Assembly (NCBI GenBank): GCA_020744225.1 | Contig: JAGMWG010000002.1 | Coordinates: 1 to 64,000 of the forward strand | DNA from: Paraphoma chrysanthemicola | Taxonomy: Eukaryota; Ascomycota; Dothideomycetes; Pleosporales; Phaeosphaeriaceae | Length of the DNA stretch: 64,000 nucleotides | Direction of reading: 5' to 3' | Part shown: piece by piece, positions 11,345 to 21,898 of the stretch | Layout of the letters: each line of letters begins with the position of its first letter | Position numbering within the stretch: position 1 is the first letter of the stretch | Made by a program: the position numbers and the translations under genes | The notes under the pieces: generated by a model | Told to the model about the DNA's origin: nothing | Databases searched by the model: none | What the model saw: only the letters and a program-made list of their open reading frames with translations

Positions 11345-11802
11345 TCATTAGGAACATGTACGGTAGCAGCTAGAGACTAGACGATACTCTATCCTAGAGC
11401 AGTAAGTAGGAGTCGGATGCGTCCAAAGTTCCAAACTTGCTCGCGCGAGTGATCTAAGAGAGGGTATAGACTGAACTAGTATTCTTAGAACATAATAATT
11501 AGTTCAGGACAGCATGTTAAACAGCTAACGCTATCTACTACATAAGTATAGTAGGAAGAGATTTGAGTCTCTTAGCTACAGCTAATATAAAAGTTAGCTT
11601 AGTAATAAAATAAAAGGTTAAAGATAGCTGTGCCTAACTTAAGCCTACTTACAATCTTAGACTACGACTTTGTACCTGTTACTTTTAAAGCTCTCTAGCT
11701 TTTTAATTAGCTAAGTCTAACTACGATTCTTTCTTGTTTGTGTTAGGCGGTGGCTCTAGGCCGTCTGTCTTAATAGGGTTGAATTCTTTTGTCCCGTCTA
11801 GA
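11345..11802 (-). repeat. RIP-mutated second copy of part of the Tc-toxin-like gene
   Basis: AT-rich DNA without open frames. Its right half, from about 11585 to 11802, aligns collinearly with 5166-5384 of the toxin-like gene on the same strand, with a net length difference of one base. Example matches: 11749 tggctctagg against 5331 cggctctaag, and shared blocks such as aagctctc and gtcccgtct versus gacccgtct. Most differences are C-to-T or G-to-A in this copy, the RIP pattern. Homology stops sharply at 11802. Left of 11585 similarity becomes uncertain, but base composition stays the same up to the ERG4 stop. Confidence 0.75.
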
Positions 11803-12216
11803 CCATGCCATGGCGGATCAGACTAAGGCGCCGAAGCGGTACCGGTCCAAAGGTAAGGAGCGAGACTTGGAGAGTGATGTGTACTTATGAAATGAGGTAC
11901 ATAGTGCTTTGGTTAGGAAGATGGATTAGCTGCGATCTTACATTTAGGGTGAAGGAAGAGGAGAGGAAGGACCGGCAGGACCAGCCGCAGCTTCTATCCG
12001 ATGTCCATTCAACTTTTGCGATCAAAACCCAGCGTACGAATCAATAAAACGGGGCGCGACTGGCTGGACAAAGTGGACAAGTGGATCGGCATGTACACCG
12101 GCACCCGCCAACAACAAGGTGAAGTGGAACAGAGACTCGCAGCAAAAACAAATGTTCCGGTGCTAGAGAATGGCGTCGCACAGGTCAAATAACTCGCCTG
12201 GCTCGCCTGGAGTTCT
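11803..12216 (+). other. Possible 5' part of the DUF6973-like gene, unresolved
   Basis: Several short plus-strand frames are open here. One starts with an ATG at 11810 and meets a GTAAGG donor-like site near 11852. Another is open from 12001 to 12189 in the same phase as the following gene but ends in a TAA at 12190-12192. A splice from near 12119 to near 12220 would keep the phase, but the donor (GTGAAG) is weak. I cannot decide whether this is the true N-terminus, or whether the gene is broken by the junction with the RIP-mutated block. Confidence 0.35.
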
Positions 12217-12904
12217 ATGCGAGCAACTGTAGTTAATAACCCAATTTACCACTCGCCATTGAAGGACAATCCGATTGCAAATCGCCTCTCAGACCGCGTT
12301 CTGACGCTCGGCACGCTCGCCATAAATTTCTCCTCAAACGTCTCCGCCAGCCCAGACGCCAGCAAGACAGACAACGGCAGCAATACCAATGCTCTCCGCC
12401 ACACCATGATCATGGCCCTCATTGGTTCAAAGTTTGGCAGAGATTTTGCTGAGGCGACCGGCCAGTCCCACGAGGCTTCGATTGGTGACATGCCAGAATT
12501 CCCGCTGAGCTACGTCTTCGACAACGACGACGCCTCCGATTCCGCTATCGACATCCGCAACAACCACGCCGGCGTCGATATTGGAGCAGCGAACCCTGAC
12601 GCCACTCCGATGCAGCTGGCCTTCAAAGTACTTGAGTGGGCTGCAACGAAAGGCTTGTACAAAGCGGTCGAGATTGAGGGTGGAAATGGGAAGGTTGTGG
12701 AAGCTTGACAACTAAGAAAAGGACAGCAAGGGCATGACTGCGCTGGGCCGCGCGAAGGCGGATCTCGCAAAGTGGGATCAGAACCTCCTCACCCTTGAGC
12801 CAAACGGTGGAACCGCAAAGTATCATGCTGATATCATCCGCGAGAAAGACAGTAACTTACAGATTCTAGATGAGGCATGGCAGAGATCGTGGTGGGCTCG
12901 CTAG
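12217..12904 (+). CDS. DUF6973-like protein (partial or 5' unresolved)
   Basis: The product carries NALRHTMIMALIGSKFGRD, then SHE, then an NNHAG motif about 40 residues later. This order (N-A-x-R-H, acidic/His pair, D-x-x-N-N) is what I associate with DUF6973, a domain found at the ends of bacterial polymorphic toxins and in stand-alone fungal proteins. A likely short intron (12694-12730, 37 nt) replaces the in-frame stop at 12706-12708 and adds a tail with LTLEPNGG, similar to the L-x-x-L-x-x-NG ending I recall for fungal members. The ATG at 12217 is probably not the original start. It lies immediately beside the RIP-mutated Tc copy, so a link to that locus is possible. Function unknown; the family call rests on memory of motif order only. 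Confidence 0.5.
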
Positions 12905-13137
12905 TAATGATTCTAGTGATAGTTGTCTTCCTTGGTATAGCAATGCACGTTACGCATCTTCATCCTGGGTGCTGACACGAGGAGCCGAAGTATGCTGTGC
13001 TTGCATTCTGTTTTGAAGGGCCCGTTGTTTCAGAAAGAGGATCTCCTTTCAAGCTACAAAGCTACAAGACATTACTTGATATTCATGTTCAAATTTTATA
13101 CTACTATACGTAACCCCAACAAGCGAAAAGCTTCTCC

Positions 13138-16100
13138 TTACACCCTCCTACTCTCCAACGGCCCCAACGCACTAGATTTCAACCCTCCAACATCCAAAAC
13201 AATCCTTTGTAGTACCACGCCCGGCTCCAACAACCACACCTTGATCTCATGCTCCCCAGCCTTCATGCCTCCGTCAAGGGCAACCTCTGCCGTCCACCCA
13301 TTCTCAACAACGGCCTTGCGCCATGCGTTGCTCTCCTTGTACACTGGGTTTGCGAGCGCGTACCGTACCTCCTTCGCCTCTGAACCATCGACGGACCACG
13401 CGAATTTGAGCGGGCGCGTTGGATCGTGGTTATGGCTTGCTGACATCATGAATACAATTTTCGCCTTTGCCGCGGTCGTCGTAGTGAAGATGTTGTATTT
13501 TATTGCGGGGCCGGTCGATGCAGATTGAGAGTCCATGTTGGCGGGCCACGGCTTCATGGCGCTGAGCGTGCGGCCGTAGTTAGGTATCTCGACGTACGAG
13601 ACGCCATTCGCGGAGTTTGCGGAAGAGAAATGAGATGCTTCGATTGCGACAGCGCCATTTGATTCCACGTGGCCCTTGAACGAGGCTGGGACGGTAACTT
13701 TGTCGAGAGGTAGGCGCAAAGTGGCCGTCTCGCTACCGCTAGAGACCGTGAAGAAGGACGAAGACTGTCCCGCTGGAGCTTTGGCCCAATCCACGGTTAT
13801 GACGATGCGTACGTCGGATTGGTTTCCTGGGCCTTTGAGACTGCCAGAGCGGCTCGAAAGGGAGATGTAGGAAGTATTTGTCGAGATGGTGTACGGGATC
13901 GTGCCATTCTTGAGCGCAAAGAGGTCGAAGGATCGGACTTCTGATTTTGGCATGTGCGAGGACATGGTGAGTAGAGTCAGGTTCTTGGTGCGAGGGTAGG
14001 ACATGGAACTGCCCTGAATGCCAATACCCAGTGAGCCTGGGAGAGCGGAGCTAACCGAGATATAGGTCAGATTGGGCATGATATTTGCCGAAGGCTCTTG
14101 CCATGATGTATAGCCAATGTGTTGCTGGTTGACGAAGCCGTTCCACTTGCCGTTGTTTAAGGTATGGTATCGCGTCGTGATCTCTGCATCCTGGCGAAAC
14201 AGGGCCCGCGCTTGTTCGGCTGCGAAGTTGGCGGAAACACGGCCTTGGTCCGCGTAGAGTTTGTTCATGGCGACCTTCGTGTAAAGGTCTACCATTGTTT
14301 TTCCAGCCATGACTGGGTGAAGAACGAGCTGGAAGAAAGAAGTTCGAGTTGCTTGGTCTAATGAATCGTAGGTTGTTTGGGCCGTGTTGAGAAGATCGCC
14401 CCATTGTGCTAAGTTGTTATGGGCTTCATCATAGTTGGTGGTGTTAAAAGCGAATGGTGTCTCACTAAGAAGTTCGTACTTGCGACGTGCCGTCAGTATG
14501 CCGTAGCGGTTGAGAATGTCGACGGTTGCGTCCGCAATGCGAGCGCCAAACTGCTGGGTGGCCCAACGCTTGATCCAGTCGGTGGTAGAGGCGGGTGTCG
14601 TATGCCGGTCGAAGTTGTATGCCATATCCATGAAGTGGGCAAGTGGGATTTCCTGATACAATAAGCTTATAAGCAAGACGGTATGAGGACGCTTACCAAT
14701 GGCTTGAGATCGCCAACATTGACAAGCCATATCTGTCGCGCATTTTTGCTATATGCTAGATGCATCTGCTCCCAAGTCTTCACTAGCTGGATAGTGTTGA
14801 TCCACTTGTAGTTGCGTGGTCCGCCTACATAATCGAAATGGTAGTACACGCCGGCCCCACCTGCTCTATTAGTCTCGTTTGCTATCGGGACTCGAATCAG
14901 GTTGCCTGAGTTATCGTCTGTCCAAAGAAGCGTGACATCGTCCGGCACCTTCATCCCACTCGCATAGTAATCAATGACCTCCTTCCGCCAATTAGCTTCC
15001 GGGTAGAGAGGTGGAAAAATTTAGTACTTGCCTTGTAAAGCACCCATGTCTGAAGAAAATCCGATGAATTTGTGGCGTTGAGGTTCTGGTGGAGGAGTGA
15101 TTGCTGTGCTGCGATGATTTCCTCTAGATCTGATGCCTTTAGTGTTGGAGATGCAGCATCTCCCTTGCCCCTCATGCCCATTGTCCAGTAAGTGTCCCAG
15201 TTCTTGGCCCTTTGGATACCTTGCGTGAAGAACGTCTTGATGTTTTCTTTGTTGGTCGCCCAATCCCAATCACCGTTCAGTGAGTTCTGCTGCTCCTTCT
15301 CGGACCTTGCCATCGGTTCATGATGACTAGTTCCCATGACAATTCCGAAATCGTGGGCGAGTTGTCCGTTCTTTGCGTCATCAACATAGAAACTCTTTCC
15401 CCACATGGCTGGCCAGATATAGTTGCCCTTGAGCCGAAGACATAGCTCGAAGACAAGGCGGTAGTAGTCGCTGTTGAAGACGCCGTTGGAGTTTCTTTGT
15501 ACCCAGCTTGACAGCGCGGGCGCCTCATCGTTGATAAAAAATCCGCGATACTTAATTGATGGAGGACCTTGAACTTTTCCCGCATTGGAAACGTAGACAG
15601 ACGATTTCTTTTGAACGGGAGCATCAGCCCACCTAACGAAGTGAGCGCTTCACTCGAATGAAGGATCATGTTCCTGCACTTACCAGTACCATGGAGAGAC
15701 ACCCATCTGCTCGGACACGTCATAAAGGCCATAGATCGCACCACGTCGATCACTACCAGCTACTACGAGCGCCCATGGAACACTAGCACTTGGGTTCTGG
15801 ACAACTTGGGATGTGTACGACTCCCATTTGCCTTCCACTGTTGAAACATCGAGCTTGCCGGCAGACACAAGATCTTTCAGGAAAGTGGAGTGTCCGATGG
15901 TACCCACAATGATGACGGGACTGGTACTACCATTTTTCAAGCTAGTGGCAACCGTGCCGTTGACCTGTAGAGGTTAGCTTGAGATGATTAAGGGCCAGGT
16001 GTGGAGTACTGACACCAACAACACGGCCAAAGTCCCAAGCAAGATCCTGCGCGGCCCTTGCAACTCCGACGCGTTCATTGCTGGCGACAACGATGGTAGG

Positions 16101-16217
16101 GGCAATACTCTGGTCCGCAAGTTTCAAGTTGCCTGGATTGGGACTGAATTGTACTAGTTGAGCTTGGATGGAACTGGCAGCGGCCAGGAAGCACGACAAC
16201 TTCAACAGGGACCTCAT
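13138..16217 (-). CDS. Secreted glycoside hydrolase family 115 (alpha-glucuronidase)
   Basis: Five exons (16217-16014, 15964-15684, 15632-15032, 14981-14697, 14652-13138) give 961 residues, the normal size for GH115. The enzyme removes 4-O-methyl-glucuronic acid side groups from xylan outside the cell. A signal peptide (MRSLLKLSCFLAAASSIQA) is followed by the family blocks VVAGSDRRGAIYGLYDVSE, GVSPWYWWADAP, KYRGFFINDEAP, LKGNYIWPAMWG, DFGIVMGTSHHEPM, VPDDVTLLWTDDN, GVYYHFDYVGGPRNYKW and PLAHFMDMAYNFDR, then a beta-rich C-terminal domain. Four introns of 44-51 nt all restore these blocks. The third is a GC-AG intron (15031-14982, donor GCAAGT). It is convergent with the DUF6973-like gene. Plant-biomass use is implied. 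The start was chosen because it opens directly into the signal peptide. Confidence 0.93.
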
Positions 16218-17879
16218 CTTGACGAGCGAAGTAGGTTGTGGTTGACCCCGGCATTCGCAGCACCATATAACACCTCGTGCACATCGCCCAATTGCGTGGA
16301 TCACCCTGCACCAGCGGCGAACACCATCCGCCGGGTAAAATGCGTGGCCTTCTGGGAAATTGACGTCTCTTGGCAAAGTTAATTTGTGAGCTTCTCCAAG
16401 ATATCAAAATTGCCATTGGAAGCTATGCACTGGACCATGTGTGCTGGGCACTATATGTCTAGGGCGTATGCACCTATCTTCGATAACAGCTTCCGGATCG
16501 ATCATGGAGGACGGTGCGTGTCGTTTCGTGGTAGCAGGACGGGAATGTCAGGGGTGCCATAAGTTGCTCTCCGCAGCAGAGCATGCACGACCGTTAGAAC
16601 ATGGGGAAATCATTAGGGTGCCCCGGTGATGTGTCGTCCGGCATCCGGGGACTAGTGTGAGTATGTGCTGTGCACGAATCGATGCGACAGGGAGGCAAGG
16701 ATCTTGCACCGCTTTCATGACCCAATTCGGGAATTCTTCTCAAAAACTCGTTACAAAGTAGTGGGTGGAAGTGCGTCAAGAGTATACACCTTGCACGTAG
16801 TGAAAGCCCCGTTTCGCAAAGACCGACAGATGCAAAGCCCGACATCACGTGCAAACGCCGACCCAAGCCCGGTGGCATCTCAAAGCTTATTGTTCGTCAC
16901 CTCTAGCAGAGATCACTGTATATATTCAGCTAAGTTTAGAAGGTCTAACGGTGAATTATTTTTCCATTTTGAAACTTTATCTTATTGATCCAATGGGAAG
17001 GAGTAGATGCGAGCTAGGTGCGTTGAAAGGAACCGAAAATGCTACACACGGTTAATGGTCTACCTTCTACTTTGCGACTACGAGCACAGCATTATTTAAA
17101 ACAAGATTTGCACATATCTGTGGATAGAATCTGAATGTCAACGTCTTGACACCGAAAGCTTTCGTTCCTGAGTAAGTCACGTGCACGCTTAGTGTCCTAG
17201 TTCAAATTAACCCGAAAACAGCATATCTTCTATACGTCACGTAGCTGTGTTTCTGCTGCTATGAAGTGATATGGCTTGCGAAGAAGTTGTATTCGTCTTT
17301 CTTACACTCCAAGGGCTTCTCCTTGATCCTTGGTATAGATATTCTCACGAGCGACGCGACGCGTCGCACTATACGAAACTGCGTGAACTTGGAGCACGGA
17401 TGCTGTTGCCTCAACGTTTAGACTATTGGCCTTGTCTTGTCGTACGCACGATCATGCCACCTTTGCGACTTTTGGTCTTGCAGGCACCGTCTTCAAGTTC
17501 CCCAAAGAAGGGTATTTCCTTTTTCTCACCACAGCCGATTTTTATTCCTTTGAAATCCGAATAAACACTCATTTCGATTATGTTTGCGCTATTAAACATA
17601 TCGCAGCTGCACTGATGGGGCGAACTGGTTTTTCTCGTAGCAAACCTTACACACGAATACTACCCGAACTAATCAAGACGTTCCACCACACCCAATCCCA
17701 TCGCAGCGATATTGCGTGCTACGTTGCATGCATGCCCGCATCGGCAAGCTCCCCACACGCCTCTGCACAACCGTTGATCGTCACCGTCAGCACAAGCTTT
17801 GCCATGAAAAGCTTCCGAGTGCCCAGCATGCTTGACGTTCTTCCCACCTCACATTCTGCACGCGTGCAGTCGACGAACC
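16218..17879. other. Long divergent intergenic region, promoters only
   Basis: 1.66 kb between the GH115 start and the amino-acid permease start. Short frames on both strands show no recognisable motif. A CACGTG E-box lies at 17178-17183 and a TCACGTG at about 16844. Both promoters must lie here; nothing else is supported. Confidence 0.5.
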
Positions 17880-19466
17880 ATGGCTACTCTTGACCCGGAA
17901 AAAGCGCCCCACGATCACGCGACCTCGCCCGACTCGCTGGACCGCACGCCCTCGCATCGCATCAATGAAGACCGTTTGCGGCGCTCGCTGTCGGCGCGAC
18001 AGGTGCAGATGATTGCCATCGGCGGCACGATTGGAACTGGACTGTTTCTCGGGACCGGAAAAGCGCTTGCAACGGGCGGCCCCGCTTCGCTGCTCATCTG
18101 TTACTCCATTGTGGGAGCCATCGTGTTCGTCACGATGCTGTCGCTTGGCGAGATGGCTGCCTTCGTGCCAGTCGCGGGATCGTTCTGCACGTTCGCTGGG
18201 CGGTATGTCGATGATTCGTTCGGATTCGCCTTGACGTGGAATTACTGGTTCAATGATGCGGTTTCGACGGCGGCGGATCTTGTCGCGCTACAACTGCTCG
18301 TGCAGTACTGGACTGATACGTTCCCATGGTATGCGCTGGGCATTATCGTCTGGGTCTTGATCGTGTTGGCTAATATCATCGACGTGCGGGCGTACGGCGA
18401 GCTGGAGTACTGGCTCAGCTTGCTGAAGGTCGTGACGATCATCATATTCATCATTCTCAGTGTCGCGGTCAATGCAGGCGGCAACACCGGGTATGGCTAC
18501 ATCGGCGGCAAGTTCTGGACGAAAGGCGACGCGCCGTTTGTTGGTGGCATTGGAGGGTTTGCTTCGGTCTTCGTGACAGCGTCTTTCGCGTACGGAGGTA
18601 CCGAGTCGATTGCCATCACCGCGGGAGAGACGGCCAATCCAGCGCGCGTGCTTCCGCGCGTTGTAAAGAACGTTTTCTGGCGTATTCTGCTCTTCTACAT
18701 CCTATCGGCGCTCATGATCGGTCTCAACATTCCATACGACTACCCAGGCTTAAGCACCAAGTCGAGCCGCACGTCGCCATTCACCATCGCATTTCAGATG
18801 GCAGGCTCGAAGGCCGCAGGATCATTCGTTAATGCTGTCATTCTAACCAGTGTCGTTTCAGCTGGCAACCATGCCACGTACGCCGGATCCAGGCTGCTGT
18901 ATACCCTAGGCGCAAACGGCCATGCGCCCAAGGTTTTCACGAAGTTGACGCGCTACCAAGTTCCCTGGGTCGCAGTTATGGCAACCAGTCTTGTATCAAT
19001 TGTGCTCTTCTCCCTCTCTTTTGCGGGATCAGGGCAGGTCTGGACCTGGTTACAGAACATCGTCGGTGTGTCGAACCAGCTGAGCTGGATCTGCATTGGT
19101 ATATCATCGCTGCGATTCCGCGCTGGACTCAAGGCGCAAGGCAAGACACATCTTCTGCCATTTGTGAATTGGACGTACCCATGGGGTCCGATTCTCTGCA
19201 TCGTTCTCAACTCCTTCATCGTACTCGTCCAGGGATGGTCGTCGTTTAGCCCCGAGTTCGGCGCGGTCGATTTTGTGAGCTTCTACCTCGAGCTGCCGAT
19301 TTTTGTGCTCATGATTGTTGGCTGGAAGCTGCTGAAGAGGACAAAGTTGCGCAAAGCGAGCGAGATGGATTTGGAGACGGATGTGTACACGAAGGAGGAT
19401 ATCGAGCCGGACCAGAAGGGCTGGCAGGGCAAGGGAAAGAGGATCGCGACATGGTTCTGCTTCTAG
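17880..19466 (+). CDS. Amino-acid permease, YAT/APC family
   Basis: A 528-residue intronless plasma-membrane proton symporter. A hydrophilic N-terminal tail is followed by the family signature VQMIAIGGTIGTGLFLGTGK at the first membrane helix (about residues 45-64), the GEMAAFVPVAGSFCTFAGRY block, FNYWFNDAVS-type residues after helix 3 (here WNYWFNDA), ITAGETANPARVLPR, and NHATYAGSRLLYTLGANG. About 12 hydrophobic segments are visible, the usual count. The C-terminal tail is charged. The ATG at 17880 fits; upstream in-frame codons are not ATG. Substrate (basic, general or other amino acids) cannot be decided from motifs. It converges on the TLC-domain gene with an 81-bp gap. Confidence 0.93.
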   Translation: MATLDPEKAPHDHATSPDSLDRTPSHRINEDRLRRSLSARQVQMIAIGGTIGTGLFLGTGKALATGGPASLLICYSIVGAIVFVTMLSLGEMAAFVPVAGSFCTFAGRYVDDSFGFALTWNYWFNDAVSTAADLVALQLLVQYWTDTFPWYALGIIVWVLIVLANIIDVRAYGELEYWLSLLKVVTIIIFIILSVAVNAGGNTGYGYIGGKFWTKGDAPFVGGIGGFASVFVTASFAYGGTESIAITAGETANPARVLPRVVKNVFWRILLFYILSALMIGLNIPYDYPGLSTKSSRTSPFTIAFQMAGSKAAGSFVNAVILTSVVSAGNHATYAGSRLLYTLGANGHAPKVFTKLTRYQVPWVAVMATSLVSIVLFSLSFAGSGQVWTWLQNIVGVSNQLSWICIGISSLRFRAGLKAQGKTHLLPFVNWTYPWGPILCIVLNSFIVLVQGWSSFSPEFGAVDFVSFYLELPIFVLMIVGWKLLKRTKLRKASEMDLETDVYTKEDIEPDQKGWQGKGKRIATWFCF

Positions 19467-19547
19467 TCTACTCTATGGTCGAATTTATTACAGATTGACA
19501 TGCGACATCCCGCTGAAATGCTTTGACAAAATTTCAAGTCCGCCCAC

Positions 19548-20575
19548 TCATGCCTCCTTTGGCTGGACAGTGATCGCCGGTACTACCTGTTCCGCGTCGG
19601 GTTTCTGCTCACGTAGCAGTTGCTTCTGTCTCTTCCACATCTTGTAAAAGTTGTATGCACCCCACAATTGGGCGCAGCTGAATATAACATGCAGGATTGG
19701 TGTCACCACTCTGAAGGCGAGCGTCCACCGGTCCCATGCCCAACCCCAGAGGTACATGACAGCGATAGTCTCAACGATTGTGCCCGTGAAAGTTATGATT
19801 CCGGCAAATGCAAACACTTTGCGAAGGTAGTTGTGGTCCTTGGGACGCATGCGATATAGAATGATGGCCACATGTGGCCAGAACTCCGCTAGCACGTCGA
19901 ACATTCCTAGTCGAATCGTCAGCGAACCATGCGAGTTGTGTTGTGAACTAGAAAAGCGTACCCCACACATAGCAAAGGATGAATTCGAGGGTAGCATCGT
20001 GCTGGTGCTTCCAGCCGACACTAATAGCTACCGCACTTGAAGCGATGACTACCGAGCCGATGTGGTGCATGACCGCGACGGGTGACAGTTTCTCGCGGAA
20101 GATGAGCTCGAAGATGTACATGGCAACGAAGACCTGATTCAGCACGAGGAGGACTGAACGCAAGTCAGAAACGCCCAAGCCGTGCCACGTGGTACATACC
20201 ATCTCCCAGAGTGACAATTTTTGAGCCCGCGAACGGGGTGTGAAGTGTTGCTGAGCCGGCAAGAACAGTGAAGAAGGGATATGCGGCGGCGAGAAGCATG
20301 ATAATTTTTGCCGTCGCTGCAACATGGTGGTTGATGAATCCTCGCCGTTGGTTGTCGTTGAGCTTGAGGTATGTGTCTCCATATACTCGACGGAGCAGGA
20401 AGCCTTCAAAGATGTAGTATCGTACAAGGAAGTAGATGACAAGTGATATCGTGAGGATGAGGCCGGCGTATGGTGCCAATATCGAGACTTCTTCGTTAAT
20501 GATTGTGGTGACATGGGGGCGCCCATGGGGGTGTTGGTGCGCATGATCGCTGTGTTTTGTAGTCGAATTGTCCAT
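19548..20575 (-). CDS. TLC-domain (TRAM/LAG1/CLN8) membrane protein
   Basis: Three exons (20575-20200, 20153-19962, 19906-19548; introns 46 and 55 nt) give 308 residues. After a His-rich N-terminus come a membrane segment (LILTISLVIYFLVRYY) and a TLC domain with the conserved di-histidine in VAVMHHIGSVV, LEFILCYVW and AEFWPHVAIILYR, then further membrane helices and a basic tail. The sequence lacks an obvious Hox domain and is shorter than Lag1/Lac1 ceramide synthases, so it is more likely one of the uncharacterised fungal TLC proteins of the ER. Both splice joins keep the TLC pattern in frame. Exact lipid role unknown. Confidence 0.82.
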
Positions 20576-21898
20576 GGTGTCAGTGAAGGGAGGGATTAGG
20601 TGAGTTTGCGTTGCACCGCCGTTGAGGGAGTAAAGCGATAGCGGCGAGCACACTGTGAGATGGAAGGACGGGCGGAACTTTGCAATCTACCATGGGAGCA
20701 TCAGACTTATGTACCAACCATTGACAAATGTCGGCAGGTGAAGAGCCAACGGTGAATGTCACGCGCTGATTTGCCTTGAAATCGCTAATTCGATGCGCGG
20801 AACATGGTTAGATACTCCCAGTTAGAGCAGATCATGTCCCCTTGACCATGCTTCCGTTGATCCAGACATTTCCAGCCGTTGCGATTACGGGTTCCGAGGC
20901 TCGTAGCAGCTAGTCGCGTTAGTGAACCGTCGTCCACAAATGCCTCATAGCGCGGCTGATGCAGGTCAAGACCAGCACGCAATCAAGCTACGTCGAACGA
21001 CTTGTGCAGGGCCTGGGTTCGAAGGATTTACTAATTGTCACTGATGCGAACGCCATAGCGGAGGATTTGTTTTAGTTCACGCATCGAGAGCTGCATCTCA
21101 AGTAAGGTGAATGGTGAACTTGAGGCATCGTGCATTGCTTCAGAAAGTTTCAACGAAACTATATTTAACCAATCTCGCGAGATCTTCACGGCAGTCGGCA
21201 CAGGAGTCTGGTAGGCGTACGTACTCCCTGCGTTCATTCTGAGAAGCCTCGCCCAGGGGTTGTCCGAAGCTTGAGTAGTGCCGCTCCCGCTGATCGGAGG
21301 CAACCCCGACCAATAGCCTTAGCGCACCGCCACGACCCCGGATTGAGATCCCCCGTTGCGCCTCACCTGTCCACGTGCTGGGTCCCATCCGGTTTGTGGA
21401 AGGCGCGATCCGCAAGTTGCTTCTTAGTACCGCAAGAGCTTCTGCCATTCAGTCTAGAATCAGCTCTATGTTCGAACGTGTGAAAGCCGCAGAATGACGC
21501 ACGCGCTCCAGGTCCTCCTGCAGCAGCCACATCAACGGTTGCTTTTGCGACCTTTCGTGCCCAAAGGGGATTTTTCCGGGCTCGCCAACACGTTATGGGA
21601 AATCTACGGCGGAACGCGGATTCATTGGTCGAGTTTACGAGGCCGGCGTGGAAACCAAGCTGCATTCGTAAGCCGCGACCGCAACTGGCCTTTTTGCTCT
21701 GAAGTGTCATGGCAGAAGCATCGCCAACTGCCCTGGTTTCTCTGCGTGTTGCAATCTCAAGCATCTACAAATGCAGGCGTACCGCGGCAAAACTCCGCAA
21801 CTAGCGAGCTCATGAATGTTGAACAGTTCTCACGGGTATGAATTGGGGTATCGTATAATATGAACTTGCTTCTGCAACCGAACAATCGACCACGCCGC
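20576..21898. other. Intergenic, no supported gene
   Basis: 1.3 kb upstream of the TLC gene and downstream of the GCP3 gene. Short minus-strand frames at about 20785-20982 and 21031-21303 have no start context, splice pattern or motif I recognise. They could be remnants of a decayed gene. A TTCGAA box near 21015 is not part of a foldable tRNA. Confidence 0.4.

Noticed and set aside
21031..21303. Possible small gene or tRNA near 21.0 kb
   Set aside because: No cloverleaf could be formed around the TTCGAA box, and the 90-codon frame has no recognisable motif.
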